Shown here: in pieces, positions 52,149 through 60,877 of the stretch
Layout: each line of letters begins with the position of its first letter
Numbering within the stretch: position 1 is the first letter of the stretch
NCBI GenBank assembly: GCA_020832465.1
Contig: JAFIER010000039.1
Span: 21,975 to 85,974, forward strand
DNA from: Bernardetiaceae bacterium
GTDB lineage: Bacteria > Bacteroidota > Bacteroidia > Cytophagales > Bernardetiaceae
Direction of reading: 5' to 3'
Length of the DNA stretch: 64,000 nucleotides
The notes under the pieces: generated by a model
What the model was told of the DNA's origin: nothing
Database searches by the model: none
The model's input: the letters and a program-made list of their open reading frames with translations, nothing else
Translations under genes and position numbers: made by a program

Positions 52149-53087
52149 TTAATTATCTTTATTATCTTGGCTTGCTTGAAACAAAATTTGTTTTTCTTCC
52201 TTGCTCAGTTTTTCATATCCTACGACGGATATTTTATCCAAAATGCGGTCGATAGTTTCTTGGTTTGCCTTGGTATTGTAAGAAGGTGCGCTCATGCCCC
52301 CGCTTTGAGACTTTGAGCCACGGCTACTTGTATTTTGCCTTGCGTATTGCTTATTGCGGCTTCCAGTTTTCATTTTATCGGATTTTACAAAAATTCTGAC
52401 AAAGAAATTCATAACTGCAATAACGGGTCTGGACCAGTCTCTACCTTTTTTGTATTCTACAATCATGATATAACCGAGGGCAGCGCCGCCTAAGTGAGCC
52501 AAATTACCACCCGCATTAGGTCCGAAGACATAAAGTAGCGATATGCCAATATAAAAAAGAGCGATGTACTTGAGCTTCACTAATCCTATCAAAAATAATC
52601 CTATTTTAGCATTCGGGTGCATTGTCGCCGCCGCTACTGTAACAGCATATACACCAGCAGATGCGCCCAAAAGTACGGCATTGCTATTCATAGGCAAAAG
52701 GTTATAGGCAATTAAAAATGCCAAACCGCCCGCAATAACGCCCCATACATAAACAGCAATTACACGGTTTGAGCCTATTGTGCCGACTATAAATTGGCTC
52801 ATCCAGTGCAGAATAAGCATATTAAAAAGAAAATGAAAAAATCCTTCATGCGTAAATCCATAAACAAGAAGTGTCCAGGGGTGCAAAATAAACTCTACCA
52901 AATCGGCAGGTAAAAGGAAAAAAGAAGCAAATATTTGCACGCCAGCGCGAAATGCAGGTGATATTGCGCCCAAGAGCCCAGCGACGTTGAGCAACACAAA
53001 GATTACAGTATTGATAAGGATAATGCGGCGAATACCCAAATCTATATTGTTCCAAAATCGTTTAAAATCAGCTTTAATATCATTCAT
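52149..53087 (-). CDS. Rhomboid-family intramembrane serine protease 1
   Basis: The 312 residues carry about six membrane segments followed by a soluble C-terminal tail of roughly 90 residues rich in S, G and N. The catalytic serine is S143 in GASAGVYAV and the histidine is H198 in AHLGGAALGY. The H-x-x-x-N motif in FFHFLFNMLILHW is also present, so it should be active. It lies 13 bases after a second rhomboid on the same strand. Substrates are unknown. Confidence 0.9.
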   Translation of the reverse strand: MNDIKADFKRFWNNIDLGIRRIILINTVIFVLLNVAGLLGAISPAFRAGVQIFASFFLLPADLVEFILHPWTLLVYGFTHEGFFHFLFNMLILHWMSQFIVGTIGSNRVIAVYVWGVIAGGLAFLIAYNLLPMNSNAVLLGASAGVYAVTVAAATMHPNAKIGLFLIGLVKLKYIALFYIGISLLYVFGPNAGGNLAHLGGAALGYIMIVEYKKGRDWSRPVIAVMNFFVRIFVKSDKMKTGSRNKQYARQNTSSRGSKSQSGGMSAPSYNTKANQETIDRILDKISVVGYEKLSKEEKQILFQASQDNKDN

Positions 53088-53100
53088 TTTCGTATATAAT

Positions 53101-53901
53101 TTATTTGTTGAGTTTCCAAAGTTTTATCAAAATAAAAGCAAAAAGCAATCCACCTAAGTGGGCAAAATGTGCAATATTATCATCAGGCGCGGCTTGAAAT
53201 CCCGTGTAAAGCTCGTAAGCACCGTAAAGTGCTACAAAGTATTTAGCTTTGATAGGTACAGGGAAAAACAAAAGCATCAATTTTACATTCGGATACATCA
53301 TACCAAAACCCATAAGCAAACCAAAAACAGCACCAGATGCACCTACAGTAGGAATATTCATTTTCACGGCAACGAGTTGATGCGCCCATTCTTTAGCTTC
53401 TGCAAAAAGGGCAGCACTTTCAGGGCTTCTTTCATAATTATTGATAAGCTCTAAAATAGCTACCTTAGCTTGCGGGCGATTGTACACGAAGGAGGCGTGC
53501 TCCTTGACAAACTCAAAGAATAGTTCTGGTTTTTGTGTATTCAAAAAATTATCCATAGCGGCAATCATTTCGTTTATCTGCCAAGCCGTAACACCTGCAT
53601 GCAATGCAGCTGCACCCAAACCCGTTACCATATAAAAAGCAAAAAAACGAACAGGTCCCCAAGTTTTTTCTAATGCTGTGCCGAAAATAAAAAGCGCAAA
53701 CATATTACTAAACAAATGAAACCAGCCCCCATGCAAAAACATGTGAGAAACAAATTGATGCGGCATAAATTTTTCCGCACCGATATAATGAAGCGCAAAA
53801 TTATCGAGTATCCAAGGGTTGTATTCTGTAAATGCTTGTGCCAAAAATATCACAACATTCAGCAACAAAAGTCCCTTTACAACGGGTGTAAGTGATTGCA
53901 T
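53101..53901 (-). CDS. Rhomboid-family intramembrane serine protease 2
   Basis: The 266 residues have six membrane segments. The catalytic serine is S189 in GASGAVFGLL and the histidine is H248 in FAHLGGLLFAF; H-x-x-x-N is in GWFHLFSNMFAL. A soluble loop of about 70 residues (110-182, NEMIAAMDNFL...EWAHQLVAVK) sits between membrane segments and is absent from short rhomboids. It is the first gene of a two-rhomboid operon. Both keep their catalytic pairs, so they may have different substrates or act in sequence. Confidence 0.92.
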   Translation of the reverse strand: MQSLTPVVKGLLLLNVVIFLAQAFTEYNPWILDNFALHYIGAEKFMPHQFVSHMFLHGGWFHLFSNMFALFIFGTALEKTWGPVRFFAFYMVTGLGAAALHAGVTAWQINEMIAAMDNFLNTQKPELFFEFVKEHASFVYNRPQAKVAILELINNYERSPESAALFAEAKEWAHQLVAVKMNIPTVGASGAVFGLLMGFGMMYPNVKLMLLFFPVPIKAKYFVALYGAYELYTGFQAAPDDNIAHFAHLGGLLFAFILIKLWKLNK

Positions 53902-53964
53902 AATAATTATTTCAGTCTCAAAAAATCATTTTCACAAATATAACGATTTTTTTGCCTTTTTGAT

Positions 53965-54642
53965 TTACTCTTTTTTGTGAAAAAACAATAAACGCATCAA
54001 ACCCAGCAAAGAAATCGCAGCCAATACCCAAAAAGTATAGAAATTTAAATCGCTCATTTGAGATTCTCCTGTCAATATAAGTTGCCAGTTTTGCACCTCA
54101 CTGCCTATCCAAATAACAAAAATTACACGTGGCAGCATACCCAAAGTGCCTCCTATCAAAAAAGGCTTTAAGCGCATATTTAAAGTAGCTACTAAAATAT
54201 TCGTAAGCGCAAATGTAAGCAACGGCGTAAGTCTTAGCCAAAAAGCAAACTCATACTGCTTTTGCTCAAAACGCGCTATAAACTTTACTAAACGCTGATT
54301 TTGGTGTATCAATCCTAACGTCTCGCCACGTTCAAAGAGCTGAGCTAATCTGTAGCCCAATAAAGACGCAATAGTATAACTCAAAATCATAGGAAATAAT
54401 CCTTGAAAACCCAGAAAAAATCCTGAAAAAAGAGCAATAAGCGTCGTAGGTAAAATAGCTACACTCATAGCTACTGTTATCAAGATGTAAAAAAATACCC
54501 AAACGATCAAATCCCAGCCTTTAATCCAATCCTCGACATGCACTGCCCAAGCCGTAAGTACAAAGCTACTTACTGCTGGGAGTAGTAACGCCCAAGCAGA
54601 TGATTGCAAAAGCCGCAATGGAATTTTTTTTCTCCTACTCAT
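53965..54642 (-). CDS. TVP38/TMEM64 (VTT) family membrane protein
   Basis: An inner-membrane protein of 225 residues with about six membrane segments. The VTT/DedA-like signature is in ILPTTLIALFSGFFLGFQGLFPMILSYTIASLLGYRLAQLFERG and later LRLTPLLTFALTNILVATLNMRLKPF. Members of the superfamily are linked to lipid scrambling or undecaprenyl-phosphate recycling and membrane homeostasis; the exact role here is unknown. It lies 64 bases upstream of the rhomboid pair on the minus strand and may be co-expressed. Confidence 0.87.
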   Translation of the reverse strand: MSRRKKIPLRLLQSSAWALLLPAVSSFVLTAWAVHVEDWIKGWDLIVWVFFYILITVAMSVAILPTTLIALFSGFFLGFQGLFPMILSYTIASLLGYRLAQLFERGETLGLIHQNQRLVKFIARFEQKQYEFAFWLRLTPLLTFALTNILVATLNMRLKPFLIGGTLGMLPRVIFVIWIGSEVQNWQLILTGESQMSDLNFYTFWVLAAISLLGLMRLLFFHKKE

Positions 54643-54709
54643 AATCCGATCCTGAGTTATACAATTTTATGCTAACAGATTTTTTAATTTTTCTAGGAAT
54701 ATTTCAGCA

Positions 54710-55930
54710 CTATAGGCTTTCAGCGACTATCCAAGCTGTAGTCCAGGCAGCTTGAAAATTGAATCCACCTGTAATGGCATCAATATCCAAGACTTCACCA
54801 CAAAAGTATAACCCTTTGTATTTTTTGCTTTCCATTGTATCAAAGTCTATTTCAGATAAATCTATACCACCGGCAGTTACAAACTCTTCTTTGAACGTAC
54901 TTTTTCCTTTGACTTTAAAGTGAGCTTCGCAAAGTTCGCGTGCAAGTGCTTCGAGTTCTTTATTAGAAACCTGTGCCCACCGTTTGATTTCGGGAATTTG
55001 GGCATGCTCGATGAGTTTTTTCCAAAGTCTTGAAGGCACGTCAAAAAAACTATGCGCACTGACCTTTTTTTTGTGATGCGTTTCGCGCAATTGCTTGAGC
55101 GTGGTGAGTAAGTTTTTTTTAGATTGCTGTATCCAGTTTACACTAATATCAAACTCATAGTTTTTTTCTGCAAGCGTGCGCGCGCCCCAAGCCGATAGAC
55201 GCAATATAGCTGGTGCGCTGAGCCCCCAGTGTGTAATAAGCAAAGCACCTTGCTGGGCTTCAATCGGCAAACCTCGGGGTTTGACCTCTGCTTGTGGCAT
55301 GGCAACTCCGGCAAGCGACTCGAGCCTGCTGTCTTTGATATTGAAAGTAAAAAGTGAAGGTACGGGTTTTACGATTTTGAGCCCGAGCTTTTCGAGCCAC
55401 TTCCAAACCTGTGTATTACTGCCTGTAGCCACGACAATGGCATCGGCTTCTCTGACTTCCCCATCGCGCAGTTTGAGTTGCCATTGGGCTTGGGATTTTC
55501 CCCCCTCGAGTGGTATAAGTGCAACCACGCTTTTTTGGGTTTCTATACGAACGCCACTTCTATGTGCTTCATTTTTGAAGCAGTTGATAATGGTTTGCGA
55601 ATCATTGCTCTCTGGGAATATGCGCCCGTCAGCTTCTGTATGTGTTTTGATATTATGGGCAGCGAGCCAATTTATCATATCTTGGGGTTGAAAGCGATAA
55701 AAAGGTGCGAGCAGGGCCTGCCCTCCTCTTGGGTAAGACTGCACCAAAACCTCTGGCTCGTAGCAGGCGTGCGTAACGTTACACCGTCCGCCGCCCGATA
55801 TTTTAACTTTGTGCAACAGCTTTACGGACTGTTCTAAAATCGTAACCTCAGCACGAGGTGCTTTTTTCTTATAATTGATAGCCGCAAAAAAACCTGCTGC
55901 ACCACCACCGATAACAATCACTTTTTTCAT
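54710..55930 (-). CDS. HI0933-family NAD(P)/FAD-dependent flavoprotein
   Basis: This FAD-binding oxidoreductase of 406 residues belongs to the HI0933/YhiN/BaiN family. The N-terminus VIVIGGGAAGFFAAI is the dinucleotide-binding fold; KISGGGRCNVTHA is the family signature; IVVATGS and, at the end, GLYFCGEVLDIDAITGGFNFQAAWTTAWI complete it. Some members reduce bile-acid or other enoate substrates, but the physiological substrate here is unknown. It is monocistronic in effect, 67 bases from the VTT gene. Confidence 0.92.
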   Translation of the reverse strand: MKKVIVIGGGAAGFFAAINYKKKAPRAEVTILEQSVKLLHKVKISGGGRCNVTHACYEPEVLVQSYPRGGQALLAPFYRFQPQDMINWLAAHNIKTHTEADGRIFPESNDSQTIINCFKNEAHRSGVRIETQKSVVALIPLEGGKSQAQWQLKLRDGEVREADAIVVATGSNTQVWKWLEKLGLKIVKPVPSLFTFNIKDSRLESLAGVAMPQAEVKPRGLPIEAQQGALLITHWGLSAPAILRLSAWGARTLAEKNYEFDISVNWIQQSKKNLLTTLKQLRETHHKKKVSAHSFFDVPSRLWKKLIEHAQIPEIKRWAQVSNKELEALARELCEAHFKVKGKSTFKEEFVTAGGIDLSEIDFDTMESKKYKGLYFCGEVLDIDAITGGFNFQAAWTTAWIVAESL

Positions 55931-55998
55931 AAAATTTAAACAAAAACAACACTACAGTTAAGACAGATACAAAAGAAAGGAAATTTTATTGATAAATG

Positions 55999-56105
55999 TT
56001 CATACCACTATACATTTTTCCATAGCGTGTATGGAAAAAAGGGCTTAGAAATAACATGTCTCAAAGAAATTTAATTTCTGGCTAGCAAATGGGTAGTCTT
56101 AAAGA
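55999..56105. repeat. CCATAGCG composite repeat, copy D
   Basis: TATACATTTTTCCATAGCG with a shortened hairpin arm (TGTATGGAAAAA), then GGGCTTAGAAATAACATGTCTCAAAGAAAT, match copies A-C. It runs directly into the third 91-bp element, with a few bases of overlap. The 55931-56419 spacer otherwise holds only the L31 promoter. Confidence 0.7.
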
Positions 56106-56182
56106 TGTAATGCTCAAAGTCTTTCAAAACTAACAGTTCTCAAAGAACTGTTAGTTCTAAGCATTACTTGTTATACACTACC
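56092..56182 (+). repeat. 91-bp palindromic MITE-like element, copy 3
   Basis: The same length and almost the same sequence as copy 2 (45245-45335), with ends GGTAGT and ACTACC. It is joined to a CCATAGCG composite on its left, the same two-element neighbourhood as copy 1 at 9954-10193 but in inverted order. Confidence 0.85.
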
Positions 56183-56327
56183 GATAAATGTTTATAGGAT
56201 TACACTTTTTGGCGTACTAAGCCTTATATTTTTCAAGGTTTAGCTTTGTTTAATCTTCAAAACTTTTTCCAACTTCGGATTTAAACGATTATTTTCAATC
56301 TTATTTCGTAAAAATTAGATACTTAGC

Positions 56328-56358
56328 TTTGTATTTACGGATATTTTTTTTAATTTTG
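56328..56358 (+). promoter_or_regulatory. Predicted promoter of rpmE2
   Basis: TTTG at 56328-56331, a 19-base spacer and TAATTTTG at 56351-56358 match the consensus; the start would be about 56365. Confidence 0.6.
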
Positions 56359-56419
56359 CCGTTCTATTTTGGATAAGTATCCTAAGGCAAATTTTGCACG
56401 AATTTTAAAGTATATTTCT

Positions 56420-56710
56420 ATGAGAAAAGACATTCACCCTGAATACCGTGAGGTGGTATTCCTCGATATTTCAAGCGATTTTAAATTTTTAACACGCTCT
56501 ACGCTCAATACCTCGGAAACTATTGAGTGGGAGGACGGCAAAACTTACCCTTTGATAAAAGTAGAGGTTAGTTCTGCATCGCACCCTTTTTATACAGGTA
56601 GCAAAACTAACTTGGGCGGTCTTGCGGGTCGTGTTGAGCGGTTTAAGCGTCGTTATGCGGGTCGTAGCACAAACAAAGCCGAAGCGACAAGCGAAGCAGA
56701 AGAGAAGTAG
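56420..56710 (+). CDS. rpmE2: 50S ribosomal protein L31, type B (zinc-free)
   Basis: L31 bridges the two ribosomal subunits. I start at ATG 56420 ([20 protein letters not shown]), the family opening; an in-frame ATG at 56369 overlaps the promoter start region and is unlikely. The 96 residues contain HPFYTGS and [11 protein letters not shown], and no cysteine, so it is the zinc-independent B form. A C-terminal extension of about 15 residues ([14 protein letters not shown]) is acidic. It is monocistronic. Confidence 0.96.
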   Translation: MRKDIHPEYREVVFLDISSDFKFLTRSTLNTSETIEWEDGKTYPLIKVEVSSASHPFYTGSKTNLGGLAGRVERFKRRYAGRSTNKAEATSEAEEK

Positions 56711-56790
56711 CCTTTGTATATTTTGCTTGCATATCGCATTGTAAAAGGCGTTTTAACTATCGCAAAAGTATTTTTTATACTATGAATGAA

Positions 56791-56840
56791 AACAGCCAAA
56801 GTAATATCTTTTAATCAAAGGTAATGCTTTGGCTGTTTTA
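56791..56840 (+). terminator. Terminator of rpmE2
   Basis: AACAGCCAAAG (56791-56801) pairs with CTTTGGCTGTT (56827-56837), followed by TTATTTT. It separates rpmE2 from purL. Confidence 0.8.
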
Positions 56841-56884
56841 TTTTGTACATCATAATCGGTCAAAAATAAAAATCATATATCACC

Positions 56885-59113
56885 ATGGAACAACAACTTC
56901 CAACAGTAGAGACGGCGCAAAAACTCGGAGTTACGCCCGAAGAGTACGATAAAATTATAGAAATATTAGGGCGCAAGCCTAACTTTACAGAGTTAAGTAT
57001 TTTTTCTGTGATGTGGTCTGAACATTGCTCTTACAAAAACTCTATTATATGGCTCAAAACTTTACCCAAAAAGTCAGAGCGCATGCTCGTAGAAGCGGGT
57101 GAAGAAAATGCAGGGCTTGTAGATATTGGCAATGGATTAGCCTGTAGTTTCAAAATAGAATCTCACAACCACCCCTCTGCTATTGAGCCTTATCAGGGCG
57201 CAGCTACGGGGGTGGGCGGTATCAATCGCGATATTTTTACAATGGGCGCACGCCCTATCGCACAGCTCAACTCTTTGCGTTTTGGAAATTTAGATAGCGA
57301 GCGCACAAAGTGGATTTTGCGTGGTGTTGTAAAAGGAATCGGAGATTATGGCAACGCCTTTGGTGTGCCTACCGTAGGTGGCGAGGTATATTTCGACCCC
57401 TGCTATCAGACTAATCCGCTTGTGAATGCTTTCTCAGCAGGGATTGTCGAGACAGACAAAATCGCCTCTGCTACTTCTTATGGTGTAGGCAATCCTGTTT
57501 TTATCGTAGGTTCGGCTACAGGTAAAGATGGCATTCACGGTGCTACTTTTGCTTCCGAAGATATTAGCGAAGCAAGTAGTGATAAGCTCCCGGCAGTACA
57601 AGTAGGCGATCCTTTTCAAGAAAAATTACTCTTAGAAGCCACACTTGAGCTTATAGCCTCTGGCAATGTTATCGGTATTCAGGATATGGGTGCGGCAGGT
57701 ATTACTTGCTCTACCTCTGAAATGAGTGCTAAAGGTAAGCACGGTATGGAGATTGATTTAGACAAAGTGCCTTGCCGCCAAGCGGGTATGCAATCTTTTG
57801 AAATTTTACTTTCCGAATCGCAGGAGCGCATGCTTGTGGTTGTCAAAAAAGGAACGGAAGCCGAAGTGCAAGCCATTTTTGATAAATGGGATTTGAACTG
57901 TGCCCAAATCGGTACGGTTACGGATACGCAAAGACTGCATTTTTATCACGGCGGAGAGCTTGTTGCTGATGTACCAGCACACGACTTGGTTTTGGGCGGT
58001 GGCGCGCCAGTCTATGAACGCGAATACGAAGAGCCGGCTTATTATAAAGCCTATCAAAAATTTGATATCACGAATATTGCTATGCCCTCAGACCTCTCGG
58101 AGGTAGCGCGTTTTTTGCTCACACAGCCTAATATCGCCTCAAGGCGATGGATTTATGAACAGTATGATTCTATGGTAGGTACGGCTAATACCTCCACAAA
58201 TGCACCTTCTGATGCCGCCGTGGTGCATGTAAGAGGCACGGAAAATCATTTGGTACTTTCCGTAGATTGCAACGGACGATATGTGCATGCAGACCCCGAG
58301 CAGGGCTGTGCTATTGCTGTAGCCGAAGCCGCTCGCAATATCGTTTGTAGCGGTGGAGAGCCCGTAGCCATAACCAACTGCTTGAATTTTGGAAATCCTT
58401 ACAACAAGCACGTATATTGGCAATTTGTCAGTGCAATTAAAGGCATGAAAAAAGCCTGTGAAAAATTTGAAACGCCCGTAACGGGTGGCAATGTGAGTTT
58501 TTATAATCAGTCTTCGGACGACGGACCTGTATTCCCTACACCGACAATCGGTATGCTCGGACTTTTGGAGGGCATAGAAAACCGTATGCGTCTGGATTTT
58601 CAATCTGAAGGCGATGCTATTTATCTTTTGGGTGAAGTCAAAAACGATATTAGCAGTTCTGAATATTTGTATGCTTTTCACGAAGAAAAAGCCTCGCCTG
58701 CGCCTTATTTTGATTTAGATGCGGAAGCTGCTTTGCATAAAGCTACCAAGATGCTTATTCGTGGGGGGCTGATTCGCTCGGCACATGATTTATCTGATGG
58801 CGGTCTTTTTGTGGCTTTAGCCGAGTCTGCCTTGGTGCAAAACTTTGGATTTGAAGTATCACAGCCTCAGGAGCTTAAGGCTAAGGTAAGGGCTGATGCT
58901 TTTTGGTTTGGCGAAAGCCAAAGTCGCATTTTAGTATCGGTAGCGGCGGATAAAAAATCAGATTTTGAGGCGGCTTTGAAAGATTTTCCATATTACTATC
59001 TCGGTGTTGTTAGCGAGGCCGATGGTTATATGAATATTGATGGTGAGGATTGGCTCTCTACTTCAAAAGCTTCTGAACTTTATGAAAGTACTTTGCCAGA
59101 AGCATTGGCATAA
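56885..59113 (+). CDS. purL: Phosphoribosylformylglycinamidine synthase, small-form PurL
   Basis: PurL converts FGAR to FGAM in purine synthesis using ammonia delivered by PurQ, with PurS as bridge. The 742 residues are the small form without the glutaminase domain: an N-terminal linker, then two AIR-synthetase-like halves. [32 protein letters not shown] and later [16 protein letters not shown] and [12 protein letters not shown] are conserved. purS and purQ must lie elsewhere. It is monocistronic. Confidence 0.97.
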   Translation: MEQQLPTVETAQKLGVTPEEYDKIIEILGRKPNFTELSIFSVMWSEHCSYKNSIIWLKTLPKKSERMLVEAGEENAGLVDIGNGLACSFKIESHNHPSAIEPYQGAATGVGGINRDIFTMGARPIAQLNSLRFGNLDSERTKWILRGVVKGIGDYGNAFGVPTVGGEVYFDPCYQTNPLVNAFSAGIVETDKIASATSYGVGNPVFIVGSATGKDGIHGATFASEDISEASSDKLPAVQVGDPFQEKLLLEATLELIASGNVIGIQDMGAAGITCSTSEMSAKGKHGMEIDLDKVPCRQAGMQSFEILLSESQERMLVVVKKGTEAEVQAIFDKWDLNCAQIGTVTDTQRLHFYHGGELVADVPAHDLVLGGGAPVYEREYEEPAYYKAYQKFDITNIAMPSDLSEVARFLLTQPNIASRRWIYEQYDSMVGTANTSTNAPSDAAVVHVRGTENHLVLSVDCNGRYVHADPEQGCAIAVAEAARNIVCSGGEPVAITNCLNFGNPYNKHVYWQFVSAIKGMKKACEKFETPVTGGNVSFYNQSSDDGPVFPTPTIGMLGLLEGIENRMRLDFQSEGDAIYLLGEVKNDISSSEYLYAFHEEKASPAPYFDLDAEAALHKATKMLIRGGLIRSAHDLSDGGLFVALAESALVQNFGFEVSQPQELKAKVRADAFWFGESQSRILVSVAADKKSDFEAALKDFPYYYLGVVSEADGYMNIDGEDWLSTSKASELYESTLPEALA

Positions 59114-59123
59114 AAATAACAAA

Positions 59124-59234
59124 GGGTGCATTTCAAAACTTAGGTAACTTGCGTTTGGTGAGCACAGCAAACACGGCTTGAGCGTTGTTTTTGAAGTAGT
59201 AATTGAGGCTACTGCGTAAGTTTGAACTGCACCC
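59124..59234. repeat. 111-bp element with GGGTGCA terminal inverted repeats
   Basis: GGGTGCATTTCAAAACTTA at the left and TAAGTTTGAACTGCACCC at the right are imperfect complements. The interior is not coding. Relics of its arm occur near 43689 and perhaps 36004. It starts 11 bases after the purL stop. Confidence 0.6.
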
Positions 59235-59270
59235 ATAACAAAAACATAGGATTAGATAGATGTAGGCCCA

Positions 59271-59301
59271 GGACTAACAGTTCTCTGCGAACTGTTAGTT
59301 C
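59271..59301. repeat. AACTAACAGTT-type hairpin
   Basis: GGACTAACAGTTC pairs with GAACTGTTAGTTC around a short loop. It is a further member of the window-wide palindrome family, between the convergent purL and photolyase genes. Confidence 0.7.
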
Positions 59302-59359
59302 TTATTGGTGCTATGCAGTGTGATGAGTTTCCAATGCTTATGCTTAATTTTTTTAATTG

Positions 59360-60667
59360 CTATGTTAGTGCTTCTTTGAATGTATCTAGGGCACGGGCTC
59401 GTGCGTCTTTATGGACTACTATGGGTTTAGGATATGCTTTTTCATCATATTCAGGTATCCATTGGCGGACGTAACGTAGATTAGGGTCGAATTTTTTGAG
59501 TTGTGCTTCTGGGTTAAAAATTCTGAAATAAGGCACGGCATCGCAACCACAGCTTGCTGCCCACTGCCAGCCTCCATTATTCGAAGCGAGTTCGAAATCT
59601 AATAATTTTTCAGCAAAGTATGCTTCACCGATTTTCCAATCTATGAGTAGGTGTTTTGTCAGAAAACTTGCTACAATCATGCGCACTCGGTTGTGCATAT
59701 ATCCTGTTTGATTGAGTTCGCGCATACCTGCATCTACTATGGGGTATCCTGTTTTTCCTTCTTTCCAAGCCTCGAGTTGAGTTTCGTCATTGCGCCATTT
59801 TATATTGGCATAAGCGGGTTTGAAAGGTGCTGTAACGACTTGTGGATTGTGATACAAAATCATCATATAAAAATCTCTCCAAATAAGTTCGTTCAAAAAA
59901 GTTTCGTTTATGCTCATGGCTTTTTTAGCTAATTCCCTAATGCTAATCGTACCGAAACGCAGGTGTACGCCGAGCCTGCTTGTAGCGGCTTTGCCGGGGT
60001 AGTCTCTTTTTTCAGTATATTCTTTCAAAATGGTATCCTGTACTTTTCTTTTCGGAATATCAATGTTTTGATTAGGACGAAATCCCATTTGTTGTAGGCT
60101 TATACTCTCGAGCGGTGGGGTTTTGAAAAAGTTATTTTGTAAGGCTTCACTATCAAATATTTGAATGGGCTGTTGCTGCAAATTTTTTTTCCATACACGT
60201 GAATAGGGTGTAAAAACGCTATATGGGGCGCCGTCTTTTTTTAATACTTCGTTTTTTTCAAAGATACAGTGGTCTTTGTAGGTATGAAAAGCAATATGAT
60301 GCGATTGAAGTAGTTCGCTTATTTGTAGGTCTCTTTTTTTTGCATAAGGTTCATAGTCGTGGTTGGTAAAAACGGCAGCTACATCGTATTGAGCTATAAC
60401 TTCTTTCCAAACTTCAAAAGGTTTTCCGTATTTGATAAGCATACTTGCACCTAACGATTGTAAATGCTTTTGCAAGGCTTCTAATTCGCGATGTATAAAA
60501 CTTACTCTGGCATCGTCTTTTGCTTGGAGCTCTTCTAATATTTCAGTATCAAAAATAAAAAGCGGGAGTACGGGATACTCACTTTTTAGTGCTTGAAATA
60601 ATCCGTGGTTATCTTCAAGTCTCAAATCTCTTCTATGCCAAAAGATAGTAATTTTAACTTTGCTCAT
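59360..60667 (-). CDS. phrB: Deoxyribodipyrimidine photolyase
   Basis: Photolyase uses blue light and FADH- to split cyclobutane pyrimidine dimers. The 435 residues have the N-terminal antenna domain (ITIFWHRRDLRLEDNHGLF) and the C-terminal FAD domain: RLGVHLRFGTISIREL, WRDFYMMILYHNP, GYPIVDAGMRELNQTGYMHNR and LASNNGGWQWAASCGCDA. These residues match class I CPD photolyases; the antenna pigment cannot be told from sequence. The length is slightly below the usual 470. It is monocistronic. Confidence 0.95.
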   Translation of the reverse strand: MSKVKITIFWHRRDLRLEDNHGLFQALKSEYPVLPLFIFDTEILEELQAKDDARVSFIHRELEALQKHLQSLGASMLIKYGKPFEVWKEVIAQYDVAAVFTNHDYEPYAKKRDLQISELLQSHHIAFHTYKDHCIFEKNEVLKKDGAPYSVFTPYSRVWKKNLQQQPIQIFDSEALQNNFFKTPPLESISLQQMGFRPNQNIDIPKRKVQDTILKEYTEKRDYPGKAATSRLGVHLRFGTISIRELAKKAMSINETFLNELIWRDFYMMILYHNPQVVTAPFKPAYANIKWRNDETQLEAWKEGKTGYPIVDAGMRELNQTGYMHNRVRMIVASFLTKHLLIDWKIGEAYFAEKLLDFELASNNGGWQWAASCGCDAVPYFRIFNPEAQLKKFDPNLRYVRQWIPEYDEKAYPKPIVVHKDARARALDTFKEALT

Positions 60668-60718
60668 GAATTTTTAAAGTTTTGTTTTGGGCAGGTGTAC
60701 GCTTAATTTTACACAAAA

Positions 60719-60757
60719 ACTGCCCCTTCAGAAGTATGTACACTTTGTAGGGGCAGT
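60719..60757 (-). terminator. Terminator of nhaD
   Basis: ACTGCCCCT (60719-60727) and AGGGGCAGT (60749-60757) form a stem; on the minus strand TTTTTG follows. It lies between the nhaD and photolyase genes. Confidence 0.75.
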
Positions 60758-60877
60758 AATTTTTTGATAGGCTCTATATAGAAACCTTTCAATCGTCATA
60801 ATGTTTAAAAAAACTGTTAATTAGCTAATTAGCTAATCAAAATAGAAGTTATCGGGTTTTGCAATGACAAGTTTGGG

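Noticed and set aside
58139..58681. 180-residue minus-strand frame
   Set aside because: Antisense to purL, whose protein signatures cover the entire segment.
8456..59301. All hairpin repeats as ordinary terminators
   Set aside because: Many lack a T run, some are far from genes, and their stem sequences are conserved between copies beyond what pairing requires.
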